Source: Chara braunii | Lineage: Eukaryota > Streptophyta > Charophyceae > Charales > Characeae | Assembly (NCBI GenBank): GCA_003427395.1 | Contig: BFEA01000595.1 | Coordinates: forward strand, 624,200-647,197 | Direction: 5' to 3' | DNA: 22,998 nucleotides | Shown: positions 1 through 10,052 of the stretch, one piece after another | How the letters are laid out: every line of letters starts with the position of its first letter | Position numbering within the stretch: the stretch's first letter is position 1 | Program-made: the position numbers and the translations under genes | Notes under the pieces: generated by a model | Seen by the model: the letters and a program-made list of their open reading frames with translations, nothing else | Told to the model about the DNA's origin: nothing | Databases searched by the model: none

Positions 1-1000
1 TTTTTTTTGCCGGTTTGTTTTTTTGATGTTTGTATTCTCAGTCTGCATTGTTTGTTCGTCAAATTTTTTGACGACATTGCTTGTGGTGGTGCGGCGAAAC
101 CCCCCAAATTTTTGGTCTTCCATTAACCATCTCTCATCCGCACATCACATGCATGACATGGTCACCATGCTCTGCCCTCATCTCACACATCTGCCAGCAC
201 CTCACATGCACCGCGCCGCCTTGCTCCCCACCCTACTCCCCACCCTGTGTCTCCACATCACTTGTCTCTCATTCACAGTGTGCCCACGTCATGGGCATGG
301 CATGAACATCGCTATTGTATTCGCTATGATCACAGTGCTCTACACTGCCGCGATGTCACTGCCAAGGCATACACATGTCAACTGTTCCAAATGTGTGTCT
401 CCACATCATGCCGCTCTCACGCACAGTTTGACATCGCCATGCCATGAACGCTGCTATTGTATACGTGCACCATGCTACACGCATGCAAGGCTACACGTGC
501 CCGTACCTTTTTCAGTACGCCGACCTTTTGCGATGTGCGAAGCGGGCCAGAATACAAAAAAGATATGGCCAGCAACAGTGCGGGAAAAAAACAAAAAAGG
601 TGGCCTGCGCGCGTGCAAAATACAAAACGCTCTGCGGTACCCTGACGGTCCCACCCGCCATCGGTTTCTGCTGGGGGGGGGGGGGTGTCAGCCGATACAC
701 GCTCAGCATGCTACACCATGCAAGGCTGCACACGCCCAAACTGCACGTGTTCCTTTTTCATGATGCTGACCTTTCTCAAACGCCACCGGCCTTTCTCTTT
801 CGGCTACACACTCGCTGTTTGATTCCTTTCTTTTGCTATGTGTGAAGCGGACCAGAAGACGGAAAAGAGAAAACGGCCAGCAACGAAGGGGGAAAAAAAA
901 AAAAAGCAAGCGGCCTATGACACTTGCAAAAACAAAACGCTCTGCGGTACCACGACGGTCTTCCCGGCCATCAGTTTCTGCTGGGCCCGCCACTCGGCTT
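1..1000. repeat. Diverged tandem repeat block, no gene seen
   Basis: The block holds related but diverged copies of longer units. Around 249-323 and 397-465 both copies run from GTCTCCACATCA to a CATGAAC...CTATTGTAT segment. Around 467-683 and 707-987 both copies start with a CATGCTACA...GCAAGGCT segment, pass through a GTGCGAAGCGG / GTGTGAAGCGG segment and end with an AAACGCTCTGCGGTACC segment followed by TTTCTGCTGGG. Homopolymers occur inside (13 G at 673-685, 13 A at 893-905). Several open frames up to 246 codons cross it, but they are low in complexity, overlap one another and resemble no family I know, so I do not call genes. Confidence 0.6.
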
Positions 1001-2122
1001 CAGCCGAGGCTCGCTGCTCACTTTACGAGGTATTAATGCATAGACATCATTGCAGACTGATATCTTTCAACAGAGCCTGAACCCAGACTTCTACATTCAG
1101 GCGCTGGACTATCATTAACCACTTGACATCTACCGGACCCTTCCAAGGCCCAACCGACTTGCTGGAATATCCCTACGTGACCTGTTATAAATTCTATTTA
1201 TGTCCCTGGCTGCTTCTCTACCCCCAATGTGGCCCTGTTGCTTTCTGTCCTGTCCCTGGCGATACCCCTGTTTGTCCCTGTGCGAGACAGCCACACAACA
1301 CAGCCAACAGAGTTGAGCACCCAGGAACTGTTTGACTCAGGCAAGCACATTGGATACATAAATTAGCGGCAGCTCACATATACATGGAAACATAGCAGAC
1401 TAATAGTTCAAAAGTGCAGCGTCTTCTCAGAAAAGTGCAGAATTCTTGGAATGCAATTGTGCGGATCATTGCAATTCCAAAAATAAAAAAAATGAACTCC
1501 AGTTAGCTATTCTTTTTTATAGGGTTTAGTGTGACGTCTGGTTTCTTGGCTGTGGTTACAGGAATCATGGTAACTCAGTGTAAGTAGTATTTTGCACTTT
1601 GGAGCGTTGCATTCTTGTCTTGCTCGTCTTGTATATGTATGTGATGTATATAAAGACAGGTATATGCGGAGGTGCAGATGTTAAAATAAAAACAGCCAGA
1701 TGCGGACGAATACACAGAAGTTGCATCTGCTTTTTGCGGTGCAATGTTTACGGCTATGGACGTTTCTGTTATGTGCATGTGTGAGAGAGGCAGATAGAGG
1801 GACGGCTTGCCCATTCATATTTGCTGAAGCTTGGATCGGATCACTATTGTCTCGGTGCATAGAATTGATGTCCCCAATCCGGTTTCCACCCTGTTCTTAC
1901 ATAGAACAATATTGAGTGTGTTTGTAACATGGCTGTTTTGATTGTGTTTTCTATGGGAAGTTGATGCGATGCATGTCTGTCAATACACTGCAGATGTGAG
2001 ATGTCTCATTTGTTCTGTGATTCCAAAATTGACCGAATCTTCAAGATTTCTATGTATGAATTGTCATGTCCGTAATTCTCTGGTCATAGCTGCGTTCTAA
2101 TCTGTGGCGGCAATGTTGTCAG
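1001..2122. other. Gene-less stretch upstream of the importin-like exon
   Basis: No open frame here resembles a known protein, and I found no second exon of the importin-like gene. The base composition is AT-richer than the flanking repeats, with T-rich and TATA-like runs. Since a strong internal exon begins at 2,123, this is most simply intron sequence. That is inference, because the next upstream exon is not visible. Confidence 0.45.
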
Positions 2123-2197
2123 ATCAAAGAAGATTTGAGAAGGCCAATCTATGGGTCACTTCTGCGTCTTCTGGGAGAAGGCGACCCCGCTGTTCAG
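2123..2197 (+). CDS. Internal exon of an importin-11-like karyopherin (partial host gene)
   Basis: This 75-bp segment is preceded by TTGTCAG and followed by a CAG/GTATGT donor, so both splice borders look canonical. It reads through in one frame as exactly 25 codons and would join its neighbours in phase 0. The peptide contains DLRRPIYGSLLRLLGE followed by GDPAVQ, which matches from memory the HEAT-repeat pattern around D-L-R...Y...LL...D..V in importin-11-type beta-karyopherins of plants and animals. These carriers bind cargo and Ran-GTP and move proteins through the nuclear pore. Only this exon is visible: upstream and downstream coding parts were sought on both strands and not found, so the introns are long or the gene is a fragment. 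The frame runs on into the intron after 2,197, but that part is not coding-like. Identification rests on one short exon; a search against plant importin-11 proteins would settle it. Confidence 0.7.
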
Positions 2198-2418
2198 GTA
2201 TGTAGCAAGGGCTCAACTCAGTTCATTTGTAATATACTGGTATTGGTGGCTTCGGTCAATTGTAAGTGCATGTTATGGGGGGTATTCTTTCTGGTAAGCA
2301 GCTCTCTATGTGGGGTGTAGCTGTATTATAAGCTCATGTTCTATCTATCTAGTATGTATTGACCTAAATGACGCTTTGAATCTTCATTAACCACTTTCTC
2401 TGACCTTGTGGCCTCTGG

Positions 2419-2502
2419 TGATACACATTGTTGCAATGAATCCCAGGTTTCAGTGGGCTGTGATACACATCGTTGCAATGAATCCCAGGTTTCAGTGGGC
2501 TG
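2419..2502. repeat. 42-bp tandem duplication
   Basis: Two adjacent 42-bp copies (2,419-2,460 and 2,461-2,502) start TGATACACAT and end TTTCAGTGGGCTG. They differ at one base (T versus C at the eleventh position), so the duplication is recent compared with the surrounding repeats. Confidence 0.95.
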
Positions 2503-3655
2503 TAAACTAAGTTTTTCTACCTTTTCGTAGATTTGAGTCCTTCGGGGTTTGATCCCTCTGCCTCTACCATCTACCAGGGACTGCTCTTACGCGGACTGCG
2601 TCTGTGGTCCCCAAGTCTTGATCCCCGTACCTGTCCCTTGCAAGGACGTTTTCTTTTGTTGTAGGCCGTTGTTTGCCCTTTTCCGTTTTCACCTGTTTAG
2701 GTCTAGATACAGGGAGTCGTAGGGTACTTGCTTGGGTTTGTCCTAGGCTGTAGGTCGGTACGCTGTCAAGTCTAGAAGTCGTGAGGGAACAAAAGTCGGG
2801 TCTGCTTTCCAGTTTCTTTTCACGAAGGGCAGCTGGAGGTTGCACTCAAGGCCGCCGCACTATTTCTGTCTGTGCAGCCATCTTCACCGGGTTTGGTCCT
2901 GGCACCCAGGCCAGTCAACTACCTGAGACTCGGCGCATGCCTTCTAGGCCAGGTGCTGCAAAGCGCATCCTCATTTTTGCTGTGCTGTTGGGGTTTGACA
3001 TCGCTGCCTCGAAAGCTCTCCATGCAAGTGCTCTTCGAAGTGGGAGCCATCTCTTCTTCATCGTGTTGGTGTTCTTCTTCGTCATCCTAGGAGCTGCGCC
3101 CTCCTGCTGAGTGGACTCTTCATGCGCAGCTGGGAATTGAGGTCGCTTCAGATTGCTTTGCCGGACGCAGAGGGTTCAGGGTTGGTAGCTTAGTTTCCTC
3201 CGTCCTCCTTCATTTACACTGCGTGAAGTGGCAGACAAAGGGTTCTGCTGCGGGCTTGAATCTCCTGTGGTAACTCGTCCACGGGCTCGATGAAGCGTCA
3301 CCACACCATCCAGTATTTTGTAGGGTTGTGGATGGCCGTTGATACCTTTGTTGCTGGCGTCGACACTGTGGTCGGCAGCTGAGGCTGTCACAGCTGGCAG
3401 GTGGAGGGAGGCTTGATGTTTCCCTCCCGGTCGGGTTCGAGTGATGGTAGGTCGATGAAGGGGAGGCAGAGGGAGCTTTTCGAGGGACTCTTCATGGAAG
3501 AATAGCGCTTCCAGGAGGAAGGAGGACATTGACGACCTGATTTGAGAGGCCTTATTTTTCGAGTTTGACATATCGCCATCTCAAGTGAAGACTGCCGCAG
3601 GTGATGCAGTTTTGCGTGTCGATACTATTTCAGGGCTTCAAGTTCAATAGTGCTT

Positions 3656-3823
3656 TCTGATTGTTGTTCCATGATAATCGGTCTGACTTTTTACCACTTG
3701 TTTGTCTTTTCTATTCTGATTTCTAAGTTCGTAGTGTTTCTGATTTGGTTGTTCCATGAAAATCGGTTTGACCTTGTACTACGTGTTTGTCTCTTTTATT
3801 CTGATTCCTCAGTTCACATGTCG
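3656..3823. repeat. Diverged tandem repeat, about 83 bp per unit
   Basis: Copy 1 (3,656-3,738) and copy 2 (3,739 to about 3,823) share TCTGATT, GTTGTTCCATGA, AATCGGT, TGTTTGTCT and TATTCTGATT in the same order with scattered substitutions and small indels. Confidence 0.85.
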
Positions 3824-4238
3824 TAATTCTTGATGTTCATCAACATGATAATGATCTAATCCAGATTTTCTGAATTTCGAGTGAATCTTGATTGTTTCTG
3901 AAATAACTTCTGGGCAATATGTCTTAAATTGGAGATTTGTAAATCAGAGCTCAGCTCTGATCTCAAAGGATGAATACCGATAACGATGGGCAAATGGTTT
4001 TGAAGTTCTTGAAATTCAGTCTAATTTGCCAGTAACTCTCTGGAATTTTCTTCTTAAAGTACAGCTTATTCTCAATTCGATGTTTGCAAATCGGTGTTTG
4101 CTCCGATCTCACAAGTAAATTGTCAACTAATGGATTACTAATTAACTGAGTCCTAGTCGATTAGTCTAGTAAGGTGTGAGTTGCTAAAATTGTAGAGCAG
4201 AATCAGCTTCGGTCTCAAATGGTGACTACTCAAGTAAG

Positions 4239-5126
4239 TTATTTTGTTGTTCTTAGCAATTGAGCCTCAGTCCGTGATGTTGTGGGATCGGGGTCATAGG
4301 TGTTGAGTGGATAATCTCCTTTAGGGTTGGAGTCCCTCCCTGCGAGGGTACACAAGGTGGGTGGTGTGATCTCTGAGAGGGTAGGGGCGGTATTGAGGGT
4401 TTGTCCTTTAATGGGCCACACTGATTTTTGGGTCGGATCAGCTATGGCAGTTGGGGAGAAAGGACAAGGGGTGCTGATGTCAGCAGGGTAAGAGTTGAGA
4501 GGGCTGTTCCACTTGGAGGGGGTGGGGTAGGAAGGAAGGGGGATCTTCGGCTCTGCGGGGGTATATTAAGGGGTTCTGTATGCGACTGAGGGAGCAGGAC
4601 GGTTTTTCTGGGGGCTGTTCTGAACTGGGGCAGGGAGGTGGGGGGGCGCCTTCCTGCGGAGGCAGTGAACAGACAGGGGGTTGTCTTTTGGGGGAGAGGA
4701 GTAATCCCTTTGGTTCCTGCGACCCCTTTACATGTAACTGAGACTTCGATAGGCGCTGGAGTTTCCATGGGGTTTCCCCTCTCCCTGTGGGAATAGTAGG
4801 CGCTGAAATGCTCATCTGATTTTTGGTAGTGCTGGTATGACGGAGGGAGATGATGTGCTCTGCGGCGAAGGGGCTAGCCTGTAGGGTTGAAATAGGGTAC
4901 AGCAGCGGTGGAGAGGTGGCTTCACCATGGTAAGACTTGCCGGAGTAGGGCTGAGAGGGTTTTTTTGGGGAATATCTGCAAACAGTGCATGAAGGAGATG
5001 AATGTGAAACGGTATTCACCTGTGCGCAGTAGCGGATGCAGATCCCAGGGCTCGATCCCTAGACTTACCTTACCTGTGTACAGTATCTGTGTCGACCCCG
5101 AGAGTTGAACCCGTGACCTGTGTATT
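4239..5126 (-). other. G-rich stretch with proline-rich reverse-strand open frames, function unknown
   Basis: On the minus strand this stretch is unusually open: 179 codons at 4,480-5,019, 108 codons at 4,442-4,768 in another frame, and 60 codons at 4,239-4,421 in a third. The predicted peptides are rich in proline, serine and threonine with no motif I recognise. Runs of G on the plus strand (for example 4,639-4,646) give C-rich, stop-poor reverse frames, so the openness may be compositional. A degraded transposon ORF or 5' leader remains possible. I do not call a gene. Confidence 0.3.
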
Positions 5127-5949
5127 TGTAACAGTTGGTAGACTGTCGTAGGGTCCGTAGGTAGTAGGGGCTCGATCTGTAGACCTGTCGGGTAGGAGTC
5201 TTAGTCAGGTCTGTAAGTCGTAGCTGTAGCTCCGCCGAAAGGTCAAGGTCGTAGCTGCTACAGTATCGAAAGGCCAAGTGCACGGCCTTGCGGAAGGTCC
5301 CAGTAGTGGCCTTTCGAATTTGCTCACGTTTAGACAGAGGCACGTCGGCAAGTGGTGTGCCTGACTGCAGTACGTCGACAGTGGGACTGCATCGAGTTGG
5401 CAGTGCAAACCCATGCAGTCAGCAGTACCGGTCCCAGTCAGTCCTAGTCCAGTCAACCAAGTACCGCATGGGAATGTGTGCACCAAGGGCATGGGAAAGG
5501 GCCAGACCAACGAGCCTCAGAAGTATAAATCAAAGGGCAGCGCCCAGCCATTCATTGATTCCTGCGTGAGCCATGCGGAAGCGCTGCCACAGCGACTTGT
5601 GCGAGGTGGTCTGCAGCGAGCCCGAAGACTAAGTGGGCGAGAGAGAAGGAGCTTAGCCATAGCGATAGATTAGCAGCGGCCATAGCTGCCATAGCTGTAG
5701 GTAGAGTGTAGCGTGTGTGTGTGTATGTGTGTAGTACAGAGTATCGCGTGTGGGATATCCAGGGTGATCCTGTGTGTGCGAACAGAGAGTTGTGTGGGCA
5801 CTGTGTCGCCATAGCCATTGAAGTGAACTTGTGTCTGAGCTGCGTTCTTGGTTACCGTATCTTTGAGGTCTGAGTTGGCGCCTGTCGCCAGTTTGCTGTG
5901 CACCTGTTTGCATGCATGTAAAGTGTGAATGAAAGCGAGTCTGATTGCA
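5127..5949 (+). repeat. 5' LTR of element 1 (right end firm, left end provisional)
   Basis: The right end is set by TTGCA at 5,945-5,949 followed by one base and the PBS. A TATAAAT box lies at 5,524-5,530, so transcription would start near 5,555, giving R plus U5 of roughly 395 bp. The left end is a guess at TGTAACAGTTGG (5,127), which would make the LTR about 823 bp. No second copy exists in the window to confirm it. Open frames inside (for example 5,288-5,673) look like chance. Confidence 0.5.
5524..5530 (+). promoter_or_regulatory. TATA box of the element 1 LTR
   Basis: TATAAAT sits upstream of the U5/PBS boundary at a distance typical for an LTR promoter. The call depends on the LTR assignment; no other core element was identified. 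Confidence 0.5.
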
Positions 5950-5950
5950 T

Positions 5951-5962
5951 TGGTATCGGAGC
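5951..5962 (+). promoter_or_regulatory. Primer binding site, initiator Met tRNA type
   Basis: TGGTATCGGAGC closely matches the common plant LTR-retrotransposon PBS TGGTATCAGAGC, complementary to the 3' end of initiator methionine tRNA, with one difference (A to G at the eighth base). It lies one base after the LTR terminus CA at 5,948-5,949. Confidence 0.8.
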
Positions 5963-7109
5963 TGGTACCCGCTATTCCAGGCGCCGTCGTGTACCGCAGG
6001 GAGAGCTACGTGTGAAGTAGCCATCGGAGAAGTCCGCCATAGCGGACCCGGAGGTTGAAGAAGCCGCCGCGCGCACCTGCAAAGAAGACCACGACGAAGA
6101 GAGAGAAAGGGAGAGAGAGATGAGTGATACAAGTTTGGTTGTCACATACCTGTGAAGTGTGCCGTGCAGTCCCACGAAGTGAAGAGGCGGCCATAGCCGC
6201 GGAGCTCCACCACAGAGTAGCGAAGAGGGTGAAAGAGAGGACAGAGGGAGAGACCGAGAATGGTGAAGGAAGCCATAGCCAAGGAGGTGAAGGGAGAGAC
6301 TACCGAAAAAAGAAAAAAAAAAGAGAAGATAGCCGGGGTGAAGAAGGAGGAGGCGAGGTAGAGAGAAGGAAGGAGAAGGGTGGCGACGAAGGAGGAGCCG
6401 GCCGCCATAGCCGGAGTTGACCGGGCGTTGATCGGAGTTGACCGGGGGTTGATCGGGGGTTGATTGCAGCGTTGACCAAGGCGTTGACCAAGTTTGTTGA
6501 CCGCGATTTTGACCAAGCTGGAGCCGGTATAATCTTGCCAAGCCTTCAGCCTATCCCCTCGCCCTATGGATGTGCACACACCCTGTGGTACGTGCTGAGT
6601 CAAGTCTGTCCGTCTCTTCTTTCTGCATTGAGTCTCTTCTGTCCAGGTGATAGGAAATCTGTGGATGAAGGATAGGGCCTTGTTGACCAAACCCACACGG
6701 GCTGAGTAGGGCTAAAGACTGTGTCTGACAACTCGATTGTCCCGGAGGACATGAACCCTCCCAAGGACCGGTACTGACCGGCGGGCTGCTCGGTGTGGCA
6801 CGGTAGGCCCAAAATCCGAGTTGTGGGCTGCACAGCAGGCCGTCTAAGTCTTGAGAGGACCTGCTGATCGCGTCGCCCTGTCTGCGACGTTAAATAATTC
6901 CTGAGGAGTTACAGGGGATCTCCTTAAATGCCTCCTGATCAGCAACAGGTCCTGTAGTGACAGCCTTAGAGTAGGTCTAGGCTAGAGATCCTAGTTGACA
7001 GGATTCTGTTCGGATTTTGTAAGTCTTTAGATTGAGTCAGTAGGTTTGTCAGTCAAGGGGGTAGAGTCAGTGAGGAGTGGAGCCGTTGACCGGTTGTGCA
7101 CCCAGCACC
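5963..7109 (+). other. Leader of element 1 between PBS and gag
   Basis: The leader is about 1.15 kb, long for this class. It has GA-rich tracts (6,090-6,122 and 6,290-6,400), a motif GCCATAGC repeated from the LTR into the leader, and a TTGACC cluster at 6,417-6,514. Overlapping open frames occur on both strands (minus 5,972-6,541 is the longest), but they follow the purine/pyrimidine bias and show no domain. Packaging or translation signals would be expected here; none can be assigned. Confidence 0.6.
6417..6514 (+). promoter_or_regulatory. Cluster of six TTGACC (W-box-like) motifs
   Basis: TTGACC occurs at 6,417, 6,438, 6,472, 6,484, 6,497 and 6,509, interspersed with TTGAT at 6,428, 6,449 and 6,460, giving an 11- to 21-bp rhythm. 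TTGACC/T is the core bound by plant WRKY factors. Binding here is inference; the cluster may simply be an expanded short repeat. Confidence 0.45.
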
Positions 7110-7919
7110 ATGGTGGACACGCGTAGTGGAAAGAGCACTGCCCCACAGTCCGAAGCCGAGCAGGCTCTGATCGCTGCCATATTGAGAGAGAGAAAAGAGA
7201 AGAAAGAGCTCCTCAAGGCCCTGATCGCTGCCATATTGAGAGAGAGAAAAGAGAAGAAAGGCTCTGATTGCTGTCGTAGAGGAGCAGACGGCGAAGAAGA
7301 AGAAGTTGAAAGAAGAGATGATGAAGTTACAAAAGGAGAAGACGTTACAATTACAGCAGGAGGAGGAAGAGAAGAGGAAGGCTGCCGAAGAAGAAGCAGC
7401 AGTAAGGAGGAGATAGAAGAAGAACCTCTTGAAAGGAGGCGTGGGGGAGACAGAGGAGAGACAAGTGGCACGAAGGGAGAGGACGCCTGGATGGAGAAAA
7501 AGGTCAGCGAGTGGGTGGCTAACTTATTGTTGGGAGAGGACGAAGAGGCATTGATGTATGTGCCCCAGGAGGTGAGAGAAGCATTCGCTAGAGAATTGGA
7601 AGCGATGGAGGACCCCCTGGAACGTCAGACCACAGAGAATGAAAAGAAGTTGGTGTGGAAGTTACGTATGATGAGGGAGAAGAAGAGAAGGAGGGAGGAA
7701 GCAAGCCGGGTGGCTAGAGAGGTGGAGAGAGTCCGGGCATGTAGACAGGAAGTTCAGGCACAAACAGAAACCCCCGCGAAGTTTAACATTTTGGGGTACC
7801 TAGAGATCCTGAGTGAGGCCTGGCTAGAGGAGCATCAGGCTAATAAGGGTCAAGATGTGACCCTTCATGCCATCCGGTCTGGGTTTAGAGAGTTCGTGCG
7901 TGATGTGGGGGACCGAGGT
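7110..7919 (+). pseudogene. gag N-terminal part, element 1 (frameshifted)
   Basis: The start is chosen at ATG 7,110, giving MVDTRSGKST, a common opening of plant-lineage Gag, rather than the upstream ATG at 7,077. A 54-bp unit is duplicated at 7,167-7,220 and 7,221-7,260. After it, the open frame reads an arginine- and glycine-rich segment, while another frame (about 7,261-7,430) reads a lysine/glutamate/glutamine-rich coiled coil that is more Gag-like, ending in a stop. The first frame then resumes plausible Gag from about 7,410, with a charged helical stretch containing KLVWKLRMMREKKRRREEA. It ends at 7,919 because of an apparent extra G in GTGGGGGACC near 7,915, where the next frame takes over. 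So this half carries at least two compensating shifts plus one uncompensated shift. Confidence 0.7.
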
Positions 7920-8868
7920 TAAGAGACTGAAGGAAGGCGTAGACAAGTTCTGCGCAAGCGCCATTGAAAGCGCCAAAGTGGTGGCCACAGCAGAGGCCGC
8001 GGCGCGTTCCCGCAAAGAATTCGTAAAGCTCAAATTTCCTGATGTCTATAGCGGGAAAAAGGACGATAGCTTTGACAATTGGGAGGCTAGCGTGAACACT
8101 TATGTTTATTTGCAGCACATCGCCCCCGAGGAGCAGGTCCTCGTAGCCTTCCATGCATTGAAGGACGAAGCGGCCAGCTTTGCCAGGTCCCTTGCGCGCG
8201 CTGTTGATTGCAAGCATTACATGATTGCATATTCTAGGCTCACCCCTCTCTCCACTTTTCTCCGACTCTTGCGTGAGAGGTTCATTGACGTCACGAGAGG
8301 CGTCAGGGCCTCTGACAAACTCCAAACCATCCACTCGGGACAGTGGAGGAGTGCGCGAGCACTCAAATCCGTCATGGACAACTTAGTAGCCGTCCCGGAC
8401 CACGGGGTCACTAAGGCCCAGTTGGTCCAATTGTTCTATCGTGCCATGCCAAAACCCTTGCGAGGGCATTTCTTTGACAAGATCCAACAGGCCAACATAA
8501 CGTACGATGCGTTGAGTAGAGAAGTGGTCCTGTTCAAGGCCAAGTCTATGCCAGTTTCCACTTTCTGGCATAAAGACTTAGATAAGGGCAAAAAGTGGAA
8601 AGGTCGTACCATCTCTGGCCAAGTTAGGGCCAAGGATCATTTGATCCTTACTTTAGACGGAGGTGGTGCAGACGAGATCCCCTACAGTCAGATTGAGTGG
8701 GGGCTCGAGGAGGAGGACAGTAGTGTAGGCCAAGGGAGGACCTATGTTGTTGTCGCGGCTGGAGTAGGCTGCAAAGTAGAGGAGGAGGCCAGCGCCAAAG
8801 GGGCCAGGCCACGGGAGGCCGAGGATCGGGCGCACAGGGGGTTGGCGGTCAAGGGGACCGTCAAGTGA
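7905..8868 (+). pseudogene. gag capsid domain (retrotransposon Gag family), element 1
   Basis: This frame continues the Gag from the shift near 7,915. It contains a retrotransposon-Gag-type segment: FPDVYSGKKDDSFDNWEAS, then QHIAPEEQVLVAFHALKDEA, then HSGQWRSARAL and LVQLFYRAMPKPLRGHFFD. This family forms the capsid shell of the virus-like particle. Toward the end (after about 8,740) the frame turns into unlikely sequence, while the neighbouring frame reads a glycine/arginine/glutamine-rich basic stretch that leads into the zinc knuckle. A further frameshift therefore separates capsid from nucleocapsid. Confidence 0.8.
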
Positions 8869-9146
8869 GAGGTAGGGGTCAAGGTCCCCTTCCAAATCGT
8901 CAAGGTCCCAGTCGGTTCCTGCAGCGACGAGGTGGTAGGTCACCTCAAAGGTCAGGAGGTTGGCACCCAGGTTGGCCACAAGGCCGGCCTTGGGAAGATT
9001 TGGGCCTGGATCAGAAAGTGTGGCAGCAGCGTATGGAGCACGGGCAGTGCATTTACTGTGGTGACCCTGCCCATATTATAAAATATTGTCCTAAGTATAA
9101 ACAGACTCGATGGGCTGCCCAGGAGTCAAAAGGCAGCCGCCGGTAG
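8865..9146 (+). pseudogene. gag nucleocapsid with CCHC zinc knuckle, element 1
   Basis: The 93-codon frame has a basic arginine/glycine-rich first half and then CIYCGDPAHIIKYC, a CX2CX4HX4C zinc knuckle (residues 62, 65, 70 and 75 of this frame). Such knuckles bind the element RNA during packaging. The open frame overlaps the end of the capsid frame, but the true coding continues upstream of 8,865 in this frame (Q/R/G-rich from about 8,770), so the ATG is not a real start. It stops at 9,144-9,146; the protease lies in another frame. Confidence 0.8.
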
Positions 9147-9174
9147 GGGTTGCAAGTGCCCCTACTACTAGGCC

Positions 9175-10017
9175 ATGTGGGGAAGCGAGCGCGTGCGTAC
9201 AGGAACTCCCACACCACATGAGCCTTCGACAAAGGTTGCAGGCCCGTGCCTAGTTAGTTGTCCAAAGACTGTTTGTGTCAGCGTCTCTCTAGGCACTTCC
9301 CTCACAAGCGTGGCAGAAGAGTTGAAGGAGAGGATGCCAGCCTGGGCCAAAATGAAGATAGATAGTAAAGGGCAGCTAGTGTTAGTTGATGTAGAAGTTT
9401 TCAGGAGCAGAGTAGAGGCCCTTATAGATTCAGGGGCCACCCGCAGTTATGTTAGTTGTAAAGCGCTGAAGAAGTTGAGGCTAGGATTGAAAGTCCAAAA
9501 GTTAGAAGACCCCATAGTTAGTGTCCTCGCAGACAACCGCACTATGCGAGTTGAGGACTACGTAGAGGGAGTCCAGGCGTATTTCCGCCTAGAGAAGGAT
9601 GGGAAGGTGGATAATTTTTTCCATTCCCCGACTCTCCACATACAGGATAACCTTCCATTCGATATAGTCCTAGGTATGGATTGGGGAGAGGCAGCAGGGG
9701 CCACACTCCACTTGAGAGAGCATGAGTGTAGGCTCCCTAGTCCCTTAGGCGAGGTAAAGACTGCCCGTCTATTCCACGTGTCAGGAGTAGATAACTCACT
9801 GGCACATTGCTGTCTAAGTGCTCCCGCGTTCGCGCGAGTAGTTAGAAAGGAGCAATTAGAGGATCAGGTCTTCGTAGTATATGTCAGACCTGTCACTGAG
9901 CCTAAGGAAGAGGATAGTTCCATGGATCCAGCCATTGCCAAGCTGCTGGAAGAGTTTAAAGATATGGCAGAGCCGTCGTTAGGAGTAGTGCCGCGGCCGA
10001 TCCAGCACAGGATATAA
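9175..10017 (+). pseudogene. pol: aspartic protease and linker to RT, element 1
   Basis: The retropepsin-type protease motif ALIDSGATRSYVS lies at about residues 82-94 (DSGA at 9,427-9,438), and a second conserved strand, LPFDIVLGMDW, follows about 75 residues later. The active-site motif is intact. The protease would cut the Gag-Pol polyprotein during particle maturation. The C-terminal part is the usual linker ending in GVVPRPIQHRI, where a TAA at 10,015-10,017 interrupts what should run into the RT segment. A change of frame also occurs before 10,053. The ATG at 9,175 is simply the first in the frame; in relatives this region is normally joined to Gag or to a longer Pol. Confidence 0.8.
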
Positions 10018-10052
10018 ATAGAGTCTGGCAGTAGAACTCCTAAGGGTACAGG

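Larger units (their letters stand above)
2198..4238. other. Long gene-less stretch, probably intron or flank
   Basis: It follows the exon donor at 2,198. Open frames exist (plus strand 2,781-3,110 with hydrophobic segments near its C-terminus; minus strand 3,176-3,571), but none resembles a family and their codon content looks like chance. Two local duplications lie inside and are listed separately. At about 3,930-4,220 three short segments resemble each other, each with an AAATC/AAATT-like start, a G/C-rich centre and a GATCTCA/GGTCTCA end, suggesting an old diverged repeat. Confidence 0.45.

Noticed and set aside
23-763. 246-codon open frame at the left end
   Set aside because: It overlaps several other open frames in diverged repeat DNA, and the peptide is cysteine/histidine-rich by composition without a motif.
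2781-3110. Possible small membrane protein
   Set aside because: It has hydrophobic stretches, but no family, no splice or promoter context, and an equally open overlapping frame.
5972-6696. Long minus-strand open frames in the element 1 leader
   Set aside because: They arise from purine-rich plus-strand sequence; the peptides are serine/leucine/proline-rich repeats of the TTGACC and GA tracts.
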